A stretch of 64,000 nucleotides of DNA, taken from Zantedeschia hybrid cultivar (lineage: Eukaryota; Streptophyta; Magnoliopsida; Alismatales; Araceae). Below, one piece after another: positions 33,302-43,289 of this stretch. The position numbers and the translations under genes were made by a program. The notes under the pieces are model-generated. The model did no database searches. It was not told the origin of the DNA and saw nothing but the letters and a program-made list of their open reading frames with translations. The stretch covers positions 8,356,001 through 8,420,000 of the forward strand of contig JARZZO010000011.1 in NCBI GenBank assembly GCA_030544215.1. Reading direction: 5' to 3'. Within the stretch, counting starts at the first letter, position 1. Every line of letters starts with the position of its first letter.

Positions 33302-34733
33302 AAGTCCGTGTAAACCGTATCGGGAGTGGCTTCGGCCATGCAAACCGTATCGGGAGCGGCATGGTATTCTCTCTAAGTCCGTGTAAACCGTACCGGGAGT
33401 GGCTTCGGCCATGCAAACCGTATCGGGAGCGGCATGGTATTCTCTCTAAGTCCGTGTAAACCGTATCGGGAGTGGCTTCGGCCATGCAAACCGTATCGGG
33501 AGCGGCATGGTTTTCTCTAAGTCCGTGTAAACCGTACCGGGAGTGGCTTCGGCCATGCAAACCGTATCGGGAGCGGCAAGGATTTCTCTAAGTCCGTGTA
33601 AACCGTATCGGGAGTGGCTTTGGCCATGCAAACCGTATCGGGAGCGGCAAGGATTTCTCTAAGACCGTGTAAACCGTATCGGGAGTGGCTTCGTCCATGC
33701 AAACCGTATCGGGAGCGGCATGGTTTTCTCTAAGTCCGTGTAAACCGTACCGGGAGTGGCTTCGGCCATGCAAACCGTATCGGGAGCGGCAAGGATTTCT
33801 CTAAGTCCGTGTAAACCGTATCGGGAGTGGCTTCGGCCATGCAAACCGTATCGGGAGCGGCAAGGATTTCTCTAAGACCGTGTAAACCGTACCGGGAGTG
33901 GCTTCGGCCATGCAAACCGTATCGGGAGCGGAATGGTTTTCTCTAAGTCCGTGTAAACCGTACCGGGAGTGGCTTCGGCCATGCAAACCGTATCGGGAGC
34001 GGCATGGTTTTCTCTAAGTCCGTGTAAACCGTACCGGGAGTGGCTTCGGCCATGCAAACCGTATCGGGAGCGGCATGGTTTTCTCTAAGTCCGTGTAAAC
34101 CGTACCGGGAGTGGCTTCGGCCATGCAAACCGTATCGGGAGCGGCATGGTATTCTCTCTAAGTCCGTGTAAACCGTATCGGGAGTGGCTTCGGCCATGCA
34201 AACCGTATCGGGAGCGGCATGGTTTTCTCTAAGTCCGTGTAAACCGTACCGGGAGTGGCTTCGGCCATGCAAACCGTATCGGGAGCGGCAAGGATTTCTC
34301 TAAGTCCGTGTAAACCGTATCGGGAGTGGCTTCGGCCATGCAAACCGTATCGGGAGCGGCAAGGATTTCTCTAAGACCGTGTAAACCGTACCGGGAGTGG
34401 CTTCGGCCATGCAAACCGTATCGGGAGCGGAATGGTTTTCTCTAAGTCCGTGTAAACCGTACCGGGAGTGGCTTCGGCCATGCAAACCGTATCGGGAGCG
34501 GCATGGTTTTCTCTAAGTCCGTGTAAACCGTACCGGGAGTGGCTTCGGCCATGCAAACCGTATCGGGAGCGGCATGGTTTTCTCTAAGTCCGTGTAAACC
34601 GTACCGGGAAGTGGCTTCGGCCATGCAAACCGTATCGGGAGCGGCATGGTTTTCTCTAAGTCCGTGTAAACCGTACCGGGAGTGGCTTCGACCATGCAAA
34701 CCGTATCGGGAGCGGCAAGGTTTTCTCTAAATC
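33302..34733. repeat. 71 bp tandem array, 20 copies, in the 3' untranslated region of the gypsy element
   Basis: Each unit reads GTCCGTGTAAACCGTACCGG, GAGTGGCTTCGGCCATGC, AAACCGTATCGGGAGCGGC, ATGGTTTTCTCTAA. The two halves (AAACCGTA(C/T)CGGGAG(T/C)GGC) are themselves related, so the unit is a dimer of about 35 bp. Lengths are mostly 71, with a few 73 (TATTCTCTCTAAG). Units vary at a handful of positions (ACC/ATC, CATGGT/CAAGGA, GTCC/GACC). All ORFs through it are by-products of the repeat. Confidence 0.95.
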
Positions 34734-34866
34734 GTTCCGGGAATGGCTCCGGCCACGTATACCGATTCTGGAGGCGCCAAGGCATATCTAAGTTCGCGCG
34801 AGCGGAAGCGTGAAGGGCTTCGGCCGTCCGACAAGCGTAAGAAGCGGCAAGATGCCCCTAAGGGAT
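34734..34866. repeat. Decayed array units
   Basis: CGTTCCGGGAATGGCTCCGGCC, GGCGCCAAGGCATATCTAAG and GGGCTTCGGCCG...GCGGCAAGATGCCCCTAAG keep the GGCTTCGGCC and GGCAAGG...CTAAG frame of the 71 bp unit. They are strongly diverged and appear to be the old edge of the array. Confidence 0.6.
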
Positions 34867-35140
34867 CATATGAACCACCATAGTAAAGGCCCCGGCCGAA
34901 TACTGTGACGACGTTCTATCCGAACCGGCATCGGGTTTCGGCCTTACAAGCTATAGCGAACGACGACGGGATCTCAGGCTCCTGAAGGGCTACATTCGGT
35001 CGATCGTACGCAAGCAGCCAGGTAAAGCCAAAAACCTTCCTTCCATTTTCTAAAGCAAAGGGAGATACAAAGCTCAGCCGTACGCCTGGCCAAGAGCTTA
35101 CAAAAGTAAAGCAAAAAGAAAACCGAGGGGAACCCTCGTA
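34867..35140. other. Non-coding part of the gypsy 3' region
   Basis: GC-rich, no array units, no ORF. It lies between the array and the C-terminal end of the antisense ORF. Confidence 0.5.
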
Positions 35141-35668
35141 TCAGTCCTCGACAACCCCCTCCTCCTCCACCTCGACGACGTTTCGGTCAGGAGAAGGAGA
35201 GGGAGAGTCGACGACCTGCACCGCTTCAGAAGCGGCGCCTTCAGCAAGGGCATCTTCAGCAGCAGCCTCTTCGGCATTTGCCTCTTCAGCATCGGCCTGT
35301 TCGGTCTCGGCCTCCTCGGCACCGGCCTCCTCGGCACCGGCCTCCTCGGCATCAGCTGGAGGCAGGGCCCTCTCCGCCACGAGCTCCTCCCACCAGGATA
35401 AAAGCTCCCGGGCTTCCTCGCCCTTTGGCATGGCTTCCCCGGTCAGATCGACGCTCGGGCAGGCCCTCTGGGCGACTGCTAGTCCGAGGTCAAAAACCGC
35501 GGAAGAAGCCTGTAGCTGGGCTTGGAGGATCTCCTGGGCATAGTCGTTCCCGGCCTTGTAGTTGGCCACGGCCGACTCCGCTGCCTTTCCCAGTTCCCGC
35601 TTCAAGGTCGACACCTCCTCGATGAAGCCTTCGGGAAACTGGCCTCTCGCAGGAGAAGGAAGAAGAGC
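35141..35668 (-). pseudogene. Truncated antisense extra ORF of the Tat element
   Basis: Open on the minus strand from just after a TGA (35669-35671) to the stop at 35141-35143, up to 175 residues. There is no in-frame ATG in the first half; the only formal start is GTG at 35614. The N-terminal part is helical (FIEEVSTLKRELGKAAESA, then LQAQLQASSAVFDLGLAVAQ) and ends RACPSVDLTGE. The C-terminal half is a low-complexity acidic repeat (AEEAGAEEAGAEEAE and variants). Plant Tat elements are known to carry extra ORFs, often antisense, between pol and the 3' LTR; the position, orientation and helical-plus-acidic layout suggest this is the C-terminal remnant of one. It could alternatively be a last exon. 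The function of such proteins is unknown. Confidence 0.55.
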
Positions 35669-35734
35669 TCAGGCAGTTGCGGGGGGGAACGTAAGCGCGG
35701 CAGCAAGAAGAGGAACAGTGCCCCGCAGAGGGCC

Positions 35735-35744
35735 TATATTTATA
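35735..35744 (-). promoter_or_regulatory. TATA box for antisense transcription inside the gypsy element
   Basis: On the minus strand GGGCTCTATAAATATAGGCC, an excellent plant TATA, lies about 70 bases upstream of where the antisense frame opens. A start near 35708 would give a transcript running through 35668-35141 toward the array. Confidence 0.5.
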
Positions 35745-35749
35745 GAGCC

Positions 35750-36336
35750 CGGTCAATACGCCTCCCGCCGAAGCCTGCGGCCGAGATCATCCCGCTCGTC
35801 CCGTCGCTCCTTCCGGATGCCCGCCACGTATGCCGTCCTTCGGCAATGATGGCGGACCGGCTCCGGGACTTGAGGCAAGAGCGATCAGCGGCTGACAGCG
35901 CTCCGACCCTTCGGCTAACCACTCGGATGCTCGCCACGCGTCCCGATCCGCAGGCGACAAAGGGAGCGGCGGCAATCCGAGCGGAGCCTCGGGCAGAGAG
36001 CCGGGGCGATCCGCGACCCACGGGCGGTCGAGATCCGTTTGTGTTTTCTCCAGAGCGGCTGGATGCGCGACGCGTGTCCCGTGCTTCCTCGCGAGGCGAC
36101 GCGCCGTCCCGTCCATTTAATGAGGCCTGACGCGGGACAGAGGTACCGACCCTTCGGCTTCTCAGCCCTCAGCCTTCGCCGACCCTCTGAGCAAGGACAA
36201 AGCGACCGCACGGCCCTCGGCCGACCGAGGGCCTCCTCTTCCAGAAGAAGGGGGAATACGACTCCCAGGAAGACGCCTGCTGTGATTTTCTTTCTTTTCT
36301 GGCAGTTTCAGGCTATACTCTTGCCATCTCAGAACT
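35750..36336. other. GC-rich 3' region of the gypsy element upstream of the polypurine tract
   Basis: ORFs exist on both strands (35522-36130 and 35787-36116), but none shows a domain and they overlap one another, as expected by chance in GC-rich DNA. The missing N-terminal part of the antisense ORF would be expected here but is not recognisable. Confidence 0.4.
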
Positions 36337-36357
36337 GAGGAAGACAAGAGTGCGGGG
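36337..36357 (+). other. Polypurine tract of the complete gypsy element
   Basis: GAGGAAGACAAGAGTGCGGG(G), five bases (CTATG) before the 3' LTR. The pol-less element has the near-identical tract at 49776-49796 with the same 5-base gap. Confidence 0.7.
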
Positions 36358-36362
36358 CTATG

Positions 36363-37505
36363 TGATGCGGCAGAATCCGATTCGGCCCATTGCAGCAGGC
36401 CCAAACCCCATTCAGCCCAACAGTAGCAGTATTAGGCCCTCCGGCGGCCTTCGGCCCGTTAGCGGCCCGGCAGCCCTCGGCCCATAAGCGGCCCCGTCGC
36501 TCCCGGCCCGGCAGGCTTCAGCCCGTCAGCGGCCCACCAGCCTACGGCCCGGGAACAGCACAGCGGCCCAGGGCCCAGCAAGCTTCGGCCCGTCAGCGGC
36601 CCAACCCCCTTCGGCCCGGTAGCCGAATCCGGCCCACTCCGGTGGCGGATCAGACGCTATGGCGGTTTATCAGTAAGCCTCCTTTTAGTCCTATATCAGC
36701 TGCCACCGTTAACCATCCGCTACCCTCCGCTATAAGTATCCTGCTACTTGTGGCCAAGGGGGTGGTGGGAAAAACGGATGCCCCCCTAAGCTTCCGAAAC
36801 CCCTTAAAGGACTGCTGTCCGAATAGGGTTCTAGCTATTTCTTCTTGCTTCCTGAATCGAATCTTCTTCAGAAGCTAACTTGACCGTCGGAGGGGGTTCC
36901 CCAGGGCTGACGCCCGGGACTCCTGCTGACTGGTTCTTCTTCTTCTTTCCCTCCCGCAGGGGCTCGGTTCGAATCATCGCCGACCTCCCCGAGTCGGTCT
37001 CGGCCGCCGACCTCGGACTCCTCTCCCCGGTCTCGACGCCGAACGCCGGCTGCACCGCGCCAGGAGACTCGGTCTCACGCTGAAGTAGCCTTCGGACTCG
37101 CCGTCCGAGGGCAATCCCGTCGGTCGCCCCGCGCCAGGAGACTCGGCCTCGCGTTGAAGGTGCCTTCGGACCCCCTCGTCGGAGAGCGAGCCGTCCCCCC
37201 GTCAGATCTCGGACTTTCCGGCTTCTGCTCCGACGCTCGTCTACAGCTCCGCCGACAGGAGCTCCTGCTCGCGCCGCGCCTTCGTCCGACCGAAGGAGCA
37301 GCGGCTCACTATCCAAGAGCAGCTCCGGCGGCAGATCGCGCCCCCCGCGGGCGGATCCTCTTCATTCCGAAATAGCCTCGGCTTCGCCCTGTTGTGGATC
37401 CCCGTCGGGTCCCCTCGTCACCGTTCGATCCGGACCGGCTCCGGATCCTCCTTGTTTCGGATCTCCGTTTGCGGGATCCGGTCGTGATAGATCCAGTCTA
37501 CATCA
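36363..37505 (+). repeat. 3' LTR of the complete gypsy element (1143 bp)
   Basis: Same length as the 5' LTR, with about eight substitutions and no indel. All eight are transitions. It is followed by CCAAA at 37506-37510. Confidence 0.93.
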
Positions 37506-37510
37506 CCAAA

Positions 37511-38110
37511 TAGACGCGTATTTTCGCAAATACGGCATATAAGGGTTTTACTCAAAAAACGTTCGTTGGCATACATTATGTGTTTAATACACATATTTAA
37601 TTTGTTATGATCGGACTCAAGCTAATCAGTATCTTAGGCCGGTTTATTTTATGGATACGATATTTCGGATTTTCTATGTCCGAATTTGTTATATTTAGAA
37701 TAATAAGAATTCTTTACTCTTTCTTATTTTAAGAACAATTAATTTTCGTCTTTCAGGTGAGTTAAGTTATTTCACTTGTTTTGAGGTAATGCGTCCGCGC
37801 TTATTCCGGAAACAAATCGACTATCAAATCAGCCACAGTTGGTGAAGAATAATTATCCTTCTAGCATGAGGGGAAATCTGGATGGGTGGGAAGGCCCAGC
37901 TATCTGGCTGATGACAATTATTCCTCTTCTTTTTAATATATGCCCATTCCACCGTCCACGTGTACACCCACGGATAAGGAGGAATAAAATGCCGGCGGCC
38001 AGGTGGTCTAGATTCGGGCCCGGTGGAGTCGGTGTAACGGTGTTCCCAAACGGTGGAGTCTTTACACCTTTCAGTTTAGGGAAACAAGCAGGTGGGAGTC
38101 AGCAAAATCT
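37511..38110. repeat. Duplicated segment copy Y after the gypsy insertion, matches 14260-14760
   Basis: CATACATTATGTGTT, ACACAT-TTTA, TTGTTATGATCGGACTCAAGC, AAATCTGGATGGGTGGGAAG and GGAGGAATAAAATGCC align with 14310-14360 and 14440-14760. ORF 37839-38126 is not conserved in the other copy and is not called. Confidence 0.6.
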
Positions 38111-38245
38111 TAAGATAGATCTATAACTTCATGTATTATAATGTTATTAAAAAAACTGACTTTTGTGTTATTAAAAAACTGACTTTTGTAACGAAAAAAA
38201 ACTGATTATAAACTGATTTATAAATTATTAATCAATAGTATTAAT
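38111..38245. repeat. Short AAAAACTGACTTTTGT repeats
   Basis: Three diverged head-to-tail copies of a TTATTAAAAAACTGACTTTTG phrase (about 38140-38215). Confidence 0.5.
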
Positions 38246-38765
38246 CATCCAACTTAAATATTTTAAGATATTGAAAAGAGTAAGCACCATAATTTCAAAC
38301 ATTTTTCGAGTTTATCCCCTTTTCATCGTGGAACTATTGTCACATGCTTCCTCATGCATCGGCCAACTTAAGCTTTGACATATGTTACCACAAATATAGG
38401 GTACATAGTCTAGTTTGCAGTCATCTGATATCATATCGAAATTTATGAACCATCCAACTCAAAATCTTAATACATTGAGTTGAGTAAGCATTATCTATTT
38501 AGCATATTTTGTTCTATTCAATTTTCAATGTGAAATTATTTTAACATGTATACCCCTCACGTGGAGACTGATTTTAACTTCTGTCGTATGGACTATAAAG
38601 ATAAGATGCATAGCCTAATTCGTAATCATGAGTTGTAATATCATATTAAAATTATTAGATTCTCCAACTCAAAATCTTAAGATATTAAGTAGAACAGACA
38701 CTACTGTTCGTATATTTTATTTTTATCTTTTTTTTAATGTGAGACTATTAGAATAATAAAATCAT
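38246..38765. repeat. About 205 bp tandem repeat, 2.5 diverged copies
   Basis: Copies start at about 38246, 38451 and 38661, each with (CA)TCCAACTCAAAATCTTAA, a GAGT(A)GAGTAAGCA phrase, a 'GTGAAATTATT'-like phrase and, before the next copy, ATATCATATNNAAATT. The copies are strongly diverged, so the array is old. Confidence 0.6.
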
Positions 38766-38849
38766 CGACATATCATATGCACTCTGACACAAAAGGATTT
38801 GTATCTCTTGTTTAGAAGGACTGTCGACTTAGTCATTACCATTTGAGAT

Positions 38850-39010
38850 GAATCTTCTAAGTACAAGTTTAAACTGAACTCAATCAGTGTAGAGAGAGAA
38901 GAAGGGAAATTTTCATACAGACTCCTCATTGGGAATAGAAAAAGTTTTATGTGAACGGAGTTTTTTGAAAACCTCCCCTCTCTACACAAACTTGTAGGAT
39001 CTTCTCTCTT
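38850..39010. repeat. Foldback element of the 8395 family
   Basis: Left arm GTAGAGAGAGAAGAAGGGAAATTTT and right arm GGAGTTTTTTGAAAACCTCCCCTCTCTACAC, given in part, are inverted partners. The outer phrase ACTGAACTCAATCAGTG also occurs at 10385. Confidence 0.5.
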
Positions 39011-39019
39011 ACCACTTAC

Positions 39020-39430
39020 ATCCCTACTTCAATTGGTTGGTCGAAGCCAACCTAGCTGAGGTCACCATTACGGTACTGGACTGACGTCAGGGTAGTGACA
39101 TCAGTCAACCGTTGGCTACCGACCATTATTGGTAGGAGGCATGGATGGGATGGGGGTTTAGGGATCCAATTCTCCCTTGGCTGTACAGTAGAAGAAAAGA
39201 GACAGACTTATGACCTTGTAAGGTGCTCCAGCTTCACTGACTCCCTGGTAATAGTTCTTAGAAGGGTGAAGTACTTACCCCCTTATCAAATATTCGTTGG
39301 TCACGGTTGCATGGAGCCAACTTAACTGAGCTCATCATTAGGATGAAACTGACGTCAGGCCCACCCCTACGGGGTTAACGGATCAGATTCTTCCTTGGCT
39401 ATGATCTGATGTAGAGAATAGACAAACTAC
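39020..39430. repeat. Duplicated segment copy Y, matches 15490-16210
   Basis: Two tandem versions of the GAGCCAACTTA(A)CTGAG...GACGTCAGG block, as in copy X. The order upstream of EF-hand gene 2 therefore matches the order upstream of the empty locus at 16.2 kb. Confidence 0.6.
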
Positions 39431-41554
39431 ACCACGAATCCCTTGACTGTGACCTGGGGATTATGTTCCCAAGCCCATGGAATTACTTCACTTAAAAATC
39501 TGTTTGGATCTGAAGTTATCGTTTAATTAGGTTGAATAATTTGTTTGTGCAAAATTATCTCTTTATCAAAAAAAGACATTGAACTTTGTCACGATTCAAA
39601 CCCTGGTTCCTGTACATACATATGTGTATATACTCGCTAATTGGGCCACCTTTCTTTGAAAAAAAAAAAAGAGAAACCTTGTTACAGAGGGTCGGACTTG
39701 CTGGGCTGTGTCTTCACTTGAGTCTAAAATTCCTTTTCCATAGACAAAATTATCAGATTATGTGAAAAAGAAATTCTCTCAAAGAGTGGCTTTTAAGCAA
39801 ACTTGCTTTCGAACTCTTCTACTCACAAAGAACTATACATACTCTTCTGTCATATATATATCACCCCATAAAAAGAAGAAAATATGTGTCAATGGAAAGG
39901 AGACAAGGATGGCTGTGCATTAATCAAGAGAAACTCGATGTATATTCGAAGAAAAGCAAATTTGAATGTGCGTTTCTGAATTTTTCAAGTTACAACTGCA
40001 AAAACATTTATATAAAAACTTAAGTGTTTAAAAATAGAAAAGATTTTCTAACCAAAAGATAGAACTTCCTAATCCAGTTAGAAAGAGACTTTTCTGAAAC
40101 TGATGCAAATTATAATTCCTATTTTAAGTCACGAAGTTGTCTTATCACAATTAATTTGAAGGAATAGCAAAAATTTTGTTTCGTAACCAAACCAGCTGGG
40201 GGTTGCAAAACAAAATCAGCCTAGAAGTGACTCTACTGCTGCAAAGTAGTAAATAAAGTCATAATACTTACGAACAAATTCTAGAATGAACACTAATTTA
40301 AATGCTGCCTAGCTAGCCTGAACAGTAATTATGCGTATTCATAGGACTGAGGAACTTTATTCTTTTTCTTCCTCTCGTAAGACCGGAGAGTGCAGATTAC
40401 TATAGTTTCAATAAAGATACTTAAGGATACAGGAGAACGCCGGTATCTGAACAACCATTTCGATGGATGACATGTACATGAAGAAAAAGGACAACGTCAG
40501 AGTTTGAAGTGAACTGATAGCTAACCATTAGCTTGTCTATCTGAGGGTGTGATGCGTCGCAACGGACATCTTATTGCAGGCCTCTGAATAAGGATACTTA
40601 AGGAAGAAGGAAGCAGTGTAAACTATTCTCTTTTATGTTAGAGGTCTTGGGTTCAAGCTCTATTTCTTACTGTCATGAAAGAGGAAAATTTATCTTACGA
40701 GGCCGTGAGACATGTGGCCATGTACTCTCGGTAGGTTCGTGAGATCACTGAATTCAGAATAGTCATGGGGAAAATATTGTTCCTTACCTGAGATCCCTGA
40801 GTTCCGAACTGTGTAGAAGAATCCCCTGGCTACTTAGAGAGTGTAAAGCGTTATAATGGACACCTTATTGTAGTAAGTCCGGATCGTCTCAGTATAACAT
40901 TGGTTCGGATTCCAGCAATAATCAGTCTCAAGATGTCATGTGTACAGTACATTCTCCATTCAAGACGTATGTCATCGAATTTGGCAACTTTTTCTTTATT
41001 CTCAATTCAACGGATTTTTAATACAACATAGAACACTTAAATACCACCAACAGCACAATACTACAACTATAATTTAAAATACAACATAGAGCATTTAAAT
41101 ACCAGCAGCGTACAATGATTTACGTTGTATCTAGGTGCACATTAAAGTGTATTTTAAATTATGATTATAATCTTATGTTCTTAGTACTATTTAAATATTC
41201 TACGTTGTATTGAAAATCTGTTGAATCGAGAACAAAGAAAAAGTTGTCAACTTCTATAGGATGCGTCTTGAATAGCAAACCTATTTTACACATAATATCT
41301 TTGGACTGGTTACTACTGGAATTCTGTCAAATGTTGTACTGAAACCATCCGAATTCCCTTATTGTCGGCCTATAAATAAGGAGTCCGGATCCTCTATGGT
41401 CCTCGTTGGACCATAGAAGATCAGTACACACGGGAGAGGGAGACGGAAGCGAATTCAGGAGGACCCGGGCAAGGTGTTTTTAGGTTTTTTTTTCCCTCCC
41501 CTCCCCTGTGTGTATTGATCTACGGTCTAACGAGAACCGCAGAAGATCTCGGTT
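39431..41554. other. Upstream region of EF-hand gene 2; no other gene
   Basis: About 40545-40700 looks faintly like an old SINE: GCGTCGCAACGG resembles a pol III A box and GGGTTCAAGCTC fits a B box, but the spacing is long and no target duplication is clear. At 41005-41215 there is an inverted pair of about 90 bases (AATACAACATAGAACACTTAAATAC... and the inverse around GTATTTAAATATTCTACGTTGTATT), a foldback. A second TATA-like sequence (CCTATAAATAAG) is at 41369-41380. Confidence 0.4.
41005..41250. repeat. Foldback element
   Basis: Left arm with AACTTTTTCTTTATTCTCAATTCAACGG begins near 40984, and right arm with TTGAATCGAGAACAAAGAAAAAGTT ends near 41248; together with the inner arms described above they form a roughly 260 bp hairpin. 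Probably a MITE; target duplication not established. Confidence 0.5.
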
Positions 41555-41563
41555 CATAAATAA
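41555..41563 (+). promoter_or_regulatory. TATA-like box of EF-hand gene 2
   Basis: CATAAATAAG lies about 124 bases before the ATG. It aligns with TATAAATACC of gene 3: in both genes it is followed about 55 bases later by CCAA(A/G)CT(T)CCCTAGCT. The first T is lost here. An upstream TATAAATAAG at 41371 is an alternative. Confidence 0.45.
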
Positions 41564-41678
41564 GACCGCACGTACGTACAGATATCCCAGTGGCAGTGAA
41601 GCAACAGCTTCCAAACTCCCTAGCTTTCTCTTTGAAACCATTCGTTCTGCAAGGTCCTCGTTCTTGAGCACATCCAGC

Positions 41679-41954
41679 ATGCATCTCCCCGGCGCTCCCC
41701 TGCATGGACGGATGTCCGCTGAGGAGTTCTGCAAATGGCTCAAGAGCGCCGTCGACACGAATCACGACGGGCAGCTCAGCAAGGAGGAGCTGCGCGAGGC
41801 GCTGCGCTTCCTCGGCCTCCACTTCACGCGCTGGAAGGTATGGCGGGCCATGAAGCACGCCGACCTCAACGGCAACCGCCACATCGACGGAGACCGAGAG
41901 CTTCAGGAGCTCGTTAGCTACGCGCGTCGGCGCTGGGGCTGCATCATCGACTGA
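41679..41954 (+). CDS. Two-EF-hand calcium-binding protein (cluster copy 2)
   Basis: 91 residues, single exon. I chose ATG 41679 because the frame upstream has no earlier ATG (it opens at a GTG) and the 5' UTR upstream aligns with that of gene 3. The first EF loop (about residues 26-37) is DTNHDGQLSKEE with all ligand positions canonical. The second loop is DLNGNRHIDGDR, with Arg at position 6 and, critically, Arg at 12 where Glu or Asp should bind Ca2+, so this hand is probably inactive. Shared core: FTRWKVWRAMKHADLN, C-terminus RRRWGCIID. No signal peptide or membrane segment; likely a cytosolic or nuclear Ca2+-binding protein. Its 3' flank is duplicated at 16246-17435 without the gene. Codons are strongly GC-ending, unlike the surroundings. 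Confidence 0.85.
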   Translation: MHLPGAPLHGRMSAEEFCKWLKSAVDTNHDGQLSKEELREALRFLGLHFTRWKVWRAMKHADLNGNRHIDGDRELQELVSYARRRWGCIID

Positions 41955-41969
41955 GTAAGTGTATATGTA

Positions 41970-43010
41970 TATATATATATATATTGTTGCTTGTTAAGGT
42001 ACTGCCATGTCGAGTGTAACATGTACATGTATGGTGGGGACTAGATTGGGACGGCGCTATAGTTCACCATCAAGTCTTTCTAGTTACCCTGACTGGGGTA
42101 GAAGTACTCGTACGTATATATAGTGTGGGAAGCATCAGCTTACATGAAGCGCATACCGGAGGGTCAATCACAAGAATTATATTAGTGAATAAACTTGTCG
42201 CTTGTCACCTAATCTTTTGGTTATGTAGTGGTGCCTTGTTCTTCTATTTCTGTATGCATATAATGTTTGGAGGTAAGTTAATATTGCAAGTGTTACAAAT
42301 ACGTACCTCACGTATTTTCCTATCAAATATTCCTACTTTTTTTTTTTGGTTTCTTTGTTTCTTCTCATCTTTCCGCTGTCAAAGAACTATACCCGATTGC
42401 ACGAGGTGCAGCACGTACATGAGAACGCTGCGGTTGAGCGGCCACTACTACCGTGTTTAATATTTTTTCTCTCTCCTCTACCTCTATCATGTAAACCTAA
42501 TCTACGAAGTCGAGCTGCAAATGACAAATTAATCTAGTAATTCAGAGCAAAACTACCAACTTATATGTAAATCTACTAATAGTGTTCTGACAAACAAATT
42601 TCTTAACCACCGTAAAAGTCACAAGAAGATGCCATGTCCTCAGAACCGTATAATCCAAATAGGACCCAAGGAGGTACATCGATCGCCAAAATATATACCT
42701 GATAAATATCCTCCATGGGGACTTAATTAATTATATATCCTCCAAGGGGACTTAAAGTATATCTTCAGGTCAGAATACACGACATGTATGTTGTATGGTT
42801 TACCGCATTCGTTTTACCTCTGAACATTTCGCATGCATCAGTATCGGTGGGTAGATCTCCAGACTGAAGGAAAAGGAAAGCCTATTTTTGTATGGAAAAT
42901 ATTACTAGTCCGTATAGTAGTAGTAAGCAGGTGGGTACTAGGCGTTACTTAATTTGTCAAATGCTCCCGATACATCCATTGAATGGAAAAGCACTTCTGG
43001 TCATAACCAA
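41970..43010. repeat. 3' flank of EF-hand gene 2, duplicated at 16246-17435
   Basis: The partner of the orphan flank. It includes (TA)n at 41964-41982. At about 42935 GGTACTAGGCGTT is the empty version of the site where the 17436-18559 element inserted. ORFs at 42125-42460 and 42346-42537 are not conserved in the partner and are not called. Confidence 0.65.
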
Positions 43011-43011
43011 G

Positions 43012-43286
43012 GGGTGTTTGACAAAATTTTTACTTGAAAGTTATTTTTTGCTTTCACTTCTTACATAGAATGAGTTGAGGGAAAGAGGTTATAACTAATT
43101 TTAATCTATTACAAAAGTCAACTCTTTCGTAACAACTTCACTTTTTCTCTAATCTTGGAAGTTTTCTCTTTGTAATTTTTGATTAGAAGTAAAAACACAA
43201 GAAAAATACCACATAAATGACTTCTAAAAAAATAATTAAATAGAAATGCAAAAGTGCTTCTAAATGGAAGCTACACCAAACACGGC
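43012..43286. mobile_element. MITE with GTGTTTG termini, copy A
   Basis: Starts GGGTGTTTGACAAAATTTTT and ends GCTACACCAAACACGG (inverted CCGTGTTTGGTGTAGC). The interior phrases AAAGTTATTTTT, CACTTCTTAC(A)TAGAATGAGTT, AAAGTCAACTCTTTCGTAA and AGTAAAAACACAA match copy B at 52199-52495 in the same orientation. Superfamily is undecided because the target duplication is unclear; no ORF. Confidence 0.65.
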
Positions 43287-43289
43287 CTT

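Larger units (their letters stand above)
26535..37505 (+). mobile_element. Complete Ty3/gypsy Tat-lineage LTR retrotransposon, 10971 bp
   Basis: Two LTRs of identical length (1143 bp), both TGATGCGG...CTACATCA, are flanked by the 5 bp duplication CCAAA at 26530-26534 and 37506-37510. Internal order: primer-binding site, gag, protease, reverse transcriptase, a first RNase H-like region, a second archaeal-type RNase H, integrase, a 71 bp tandem array, an antisense ORF, polypurine tract. The double RNase H, the integrase C-terminus without a chromodomain and the long 3' region are hallmarks of the Tat lineage (Retand/RIRE2-like). I count about 8 differences between the LTRs (0.7%), all transitions, so insertion is recent in evolutionary terms. 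The matching empty site survives in a paralogous stretch at about 14246-14250. Confidence 0.93.

Noticed and set aside
33302..34733. CRISPR-like array (regular repeats)
   Set aside because: Units are continuous with no unique spacers, the context is a eukaryotic retrotransposon, and the period matches known 3' UTR arrays of Tat elements.
33288..34785. Many minus-strand ORFs of 61-109 residues with 'MHGRSHSRYGLHGL' repeats
   Set aside because: They are shifted by 71 bases and simply translate the tandem array; no independent evidence of coding.
40545..40820. Third SINE
   Set aside because: A-box-like and B-box-like sequences are present but about 100 bases apart, and neither a tail nor a target duplication can be found; only mentioned in the intergenic note.
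41508..41678. 57-residue N-terminal extension of EF-hand gene 2
   Set aside because: It would need a GTG start; the sequence aligns with the untranslated leader of gene 3, and the ATG at 41679 fits the family's length.
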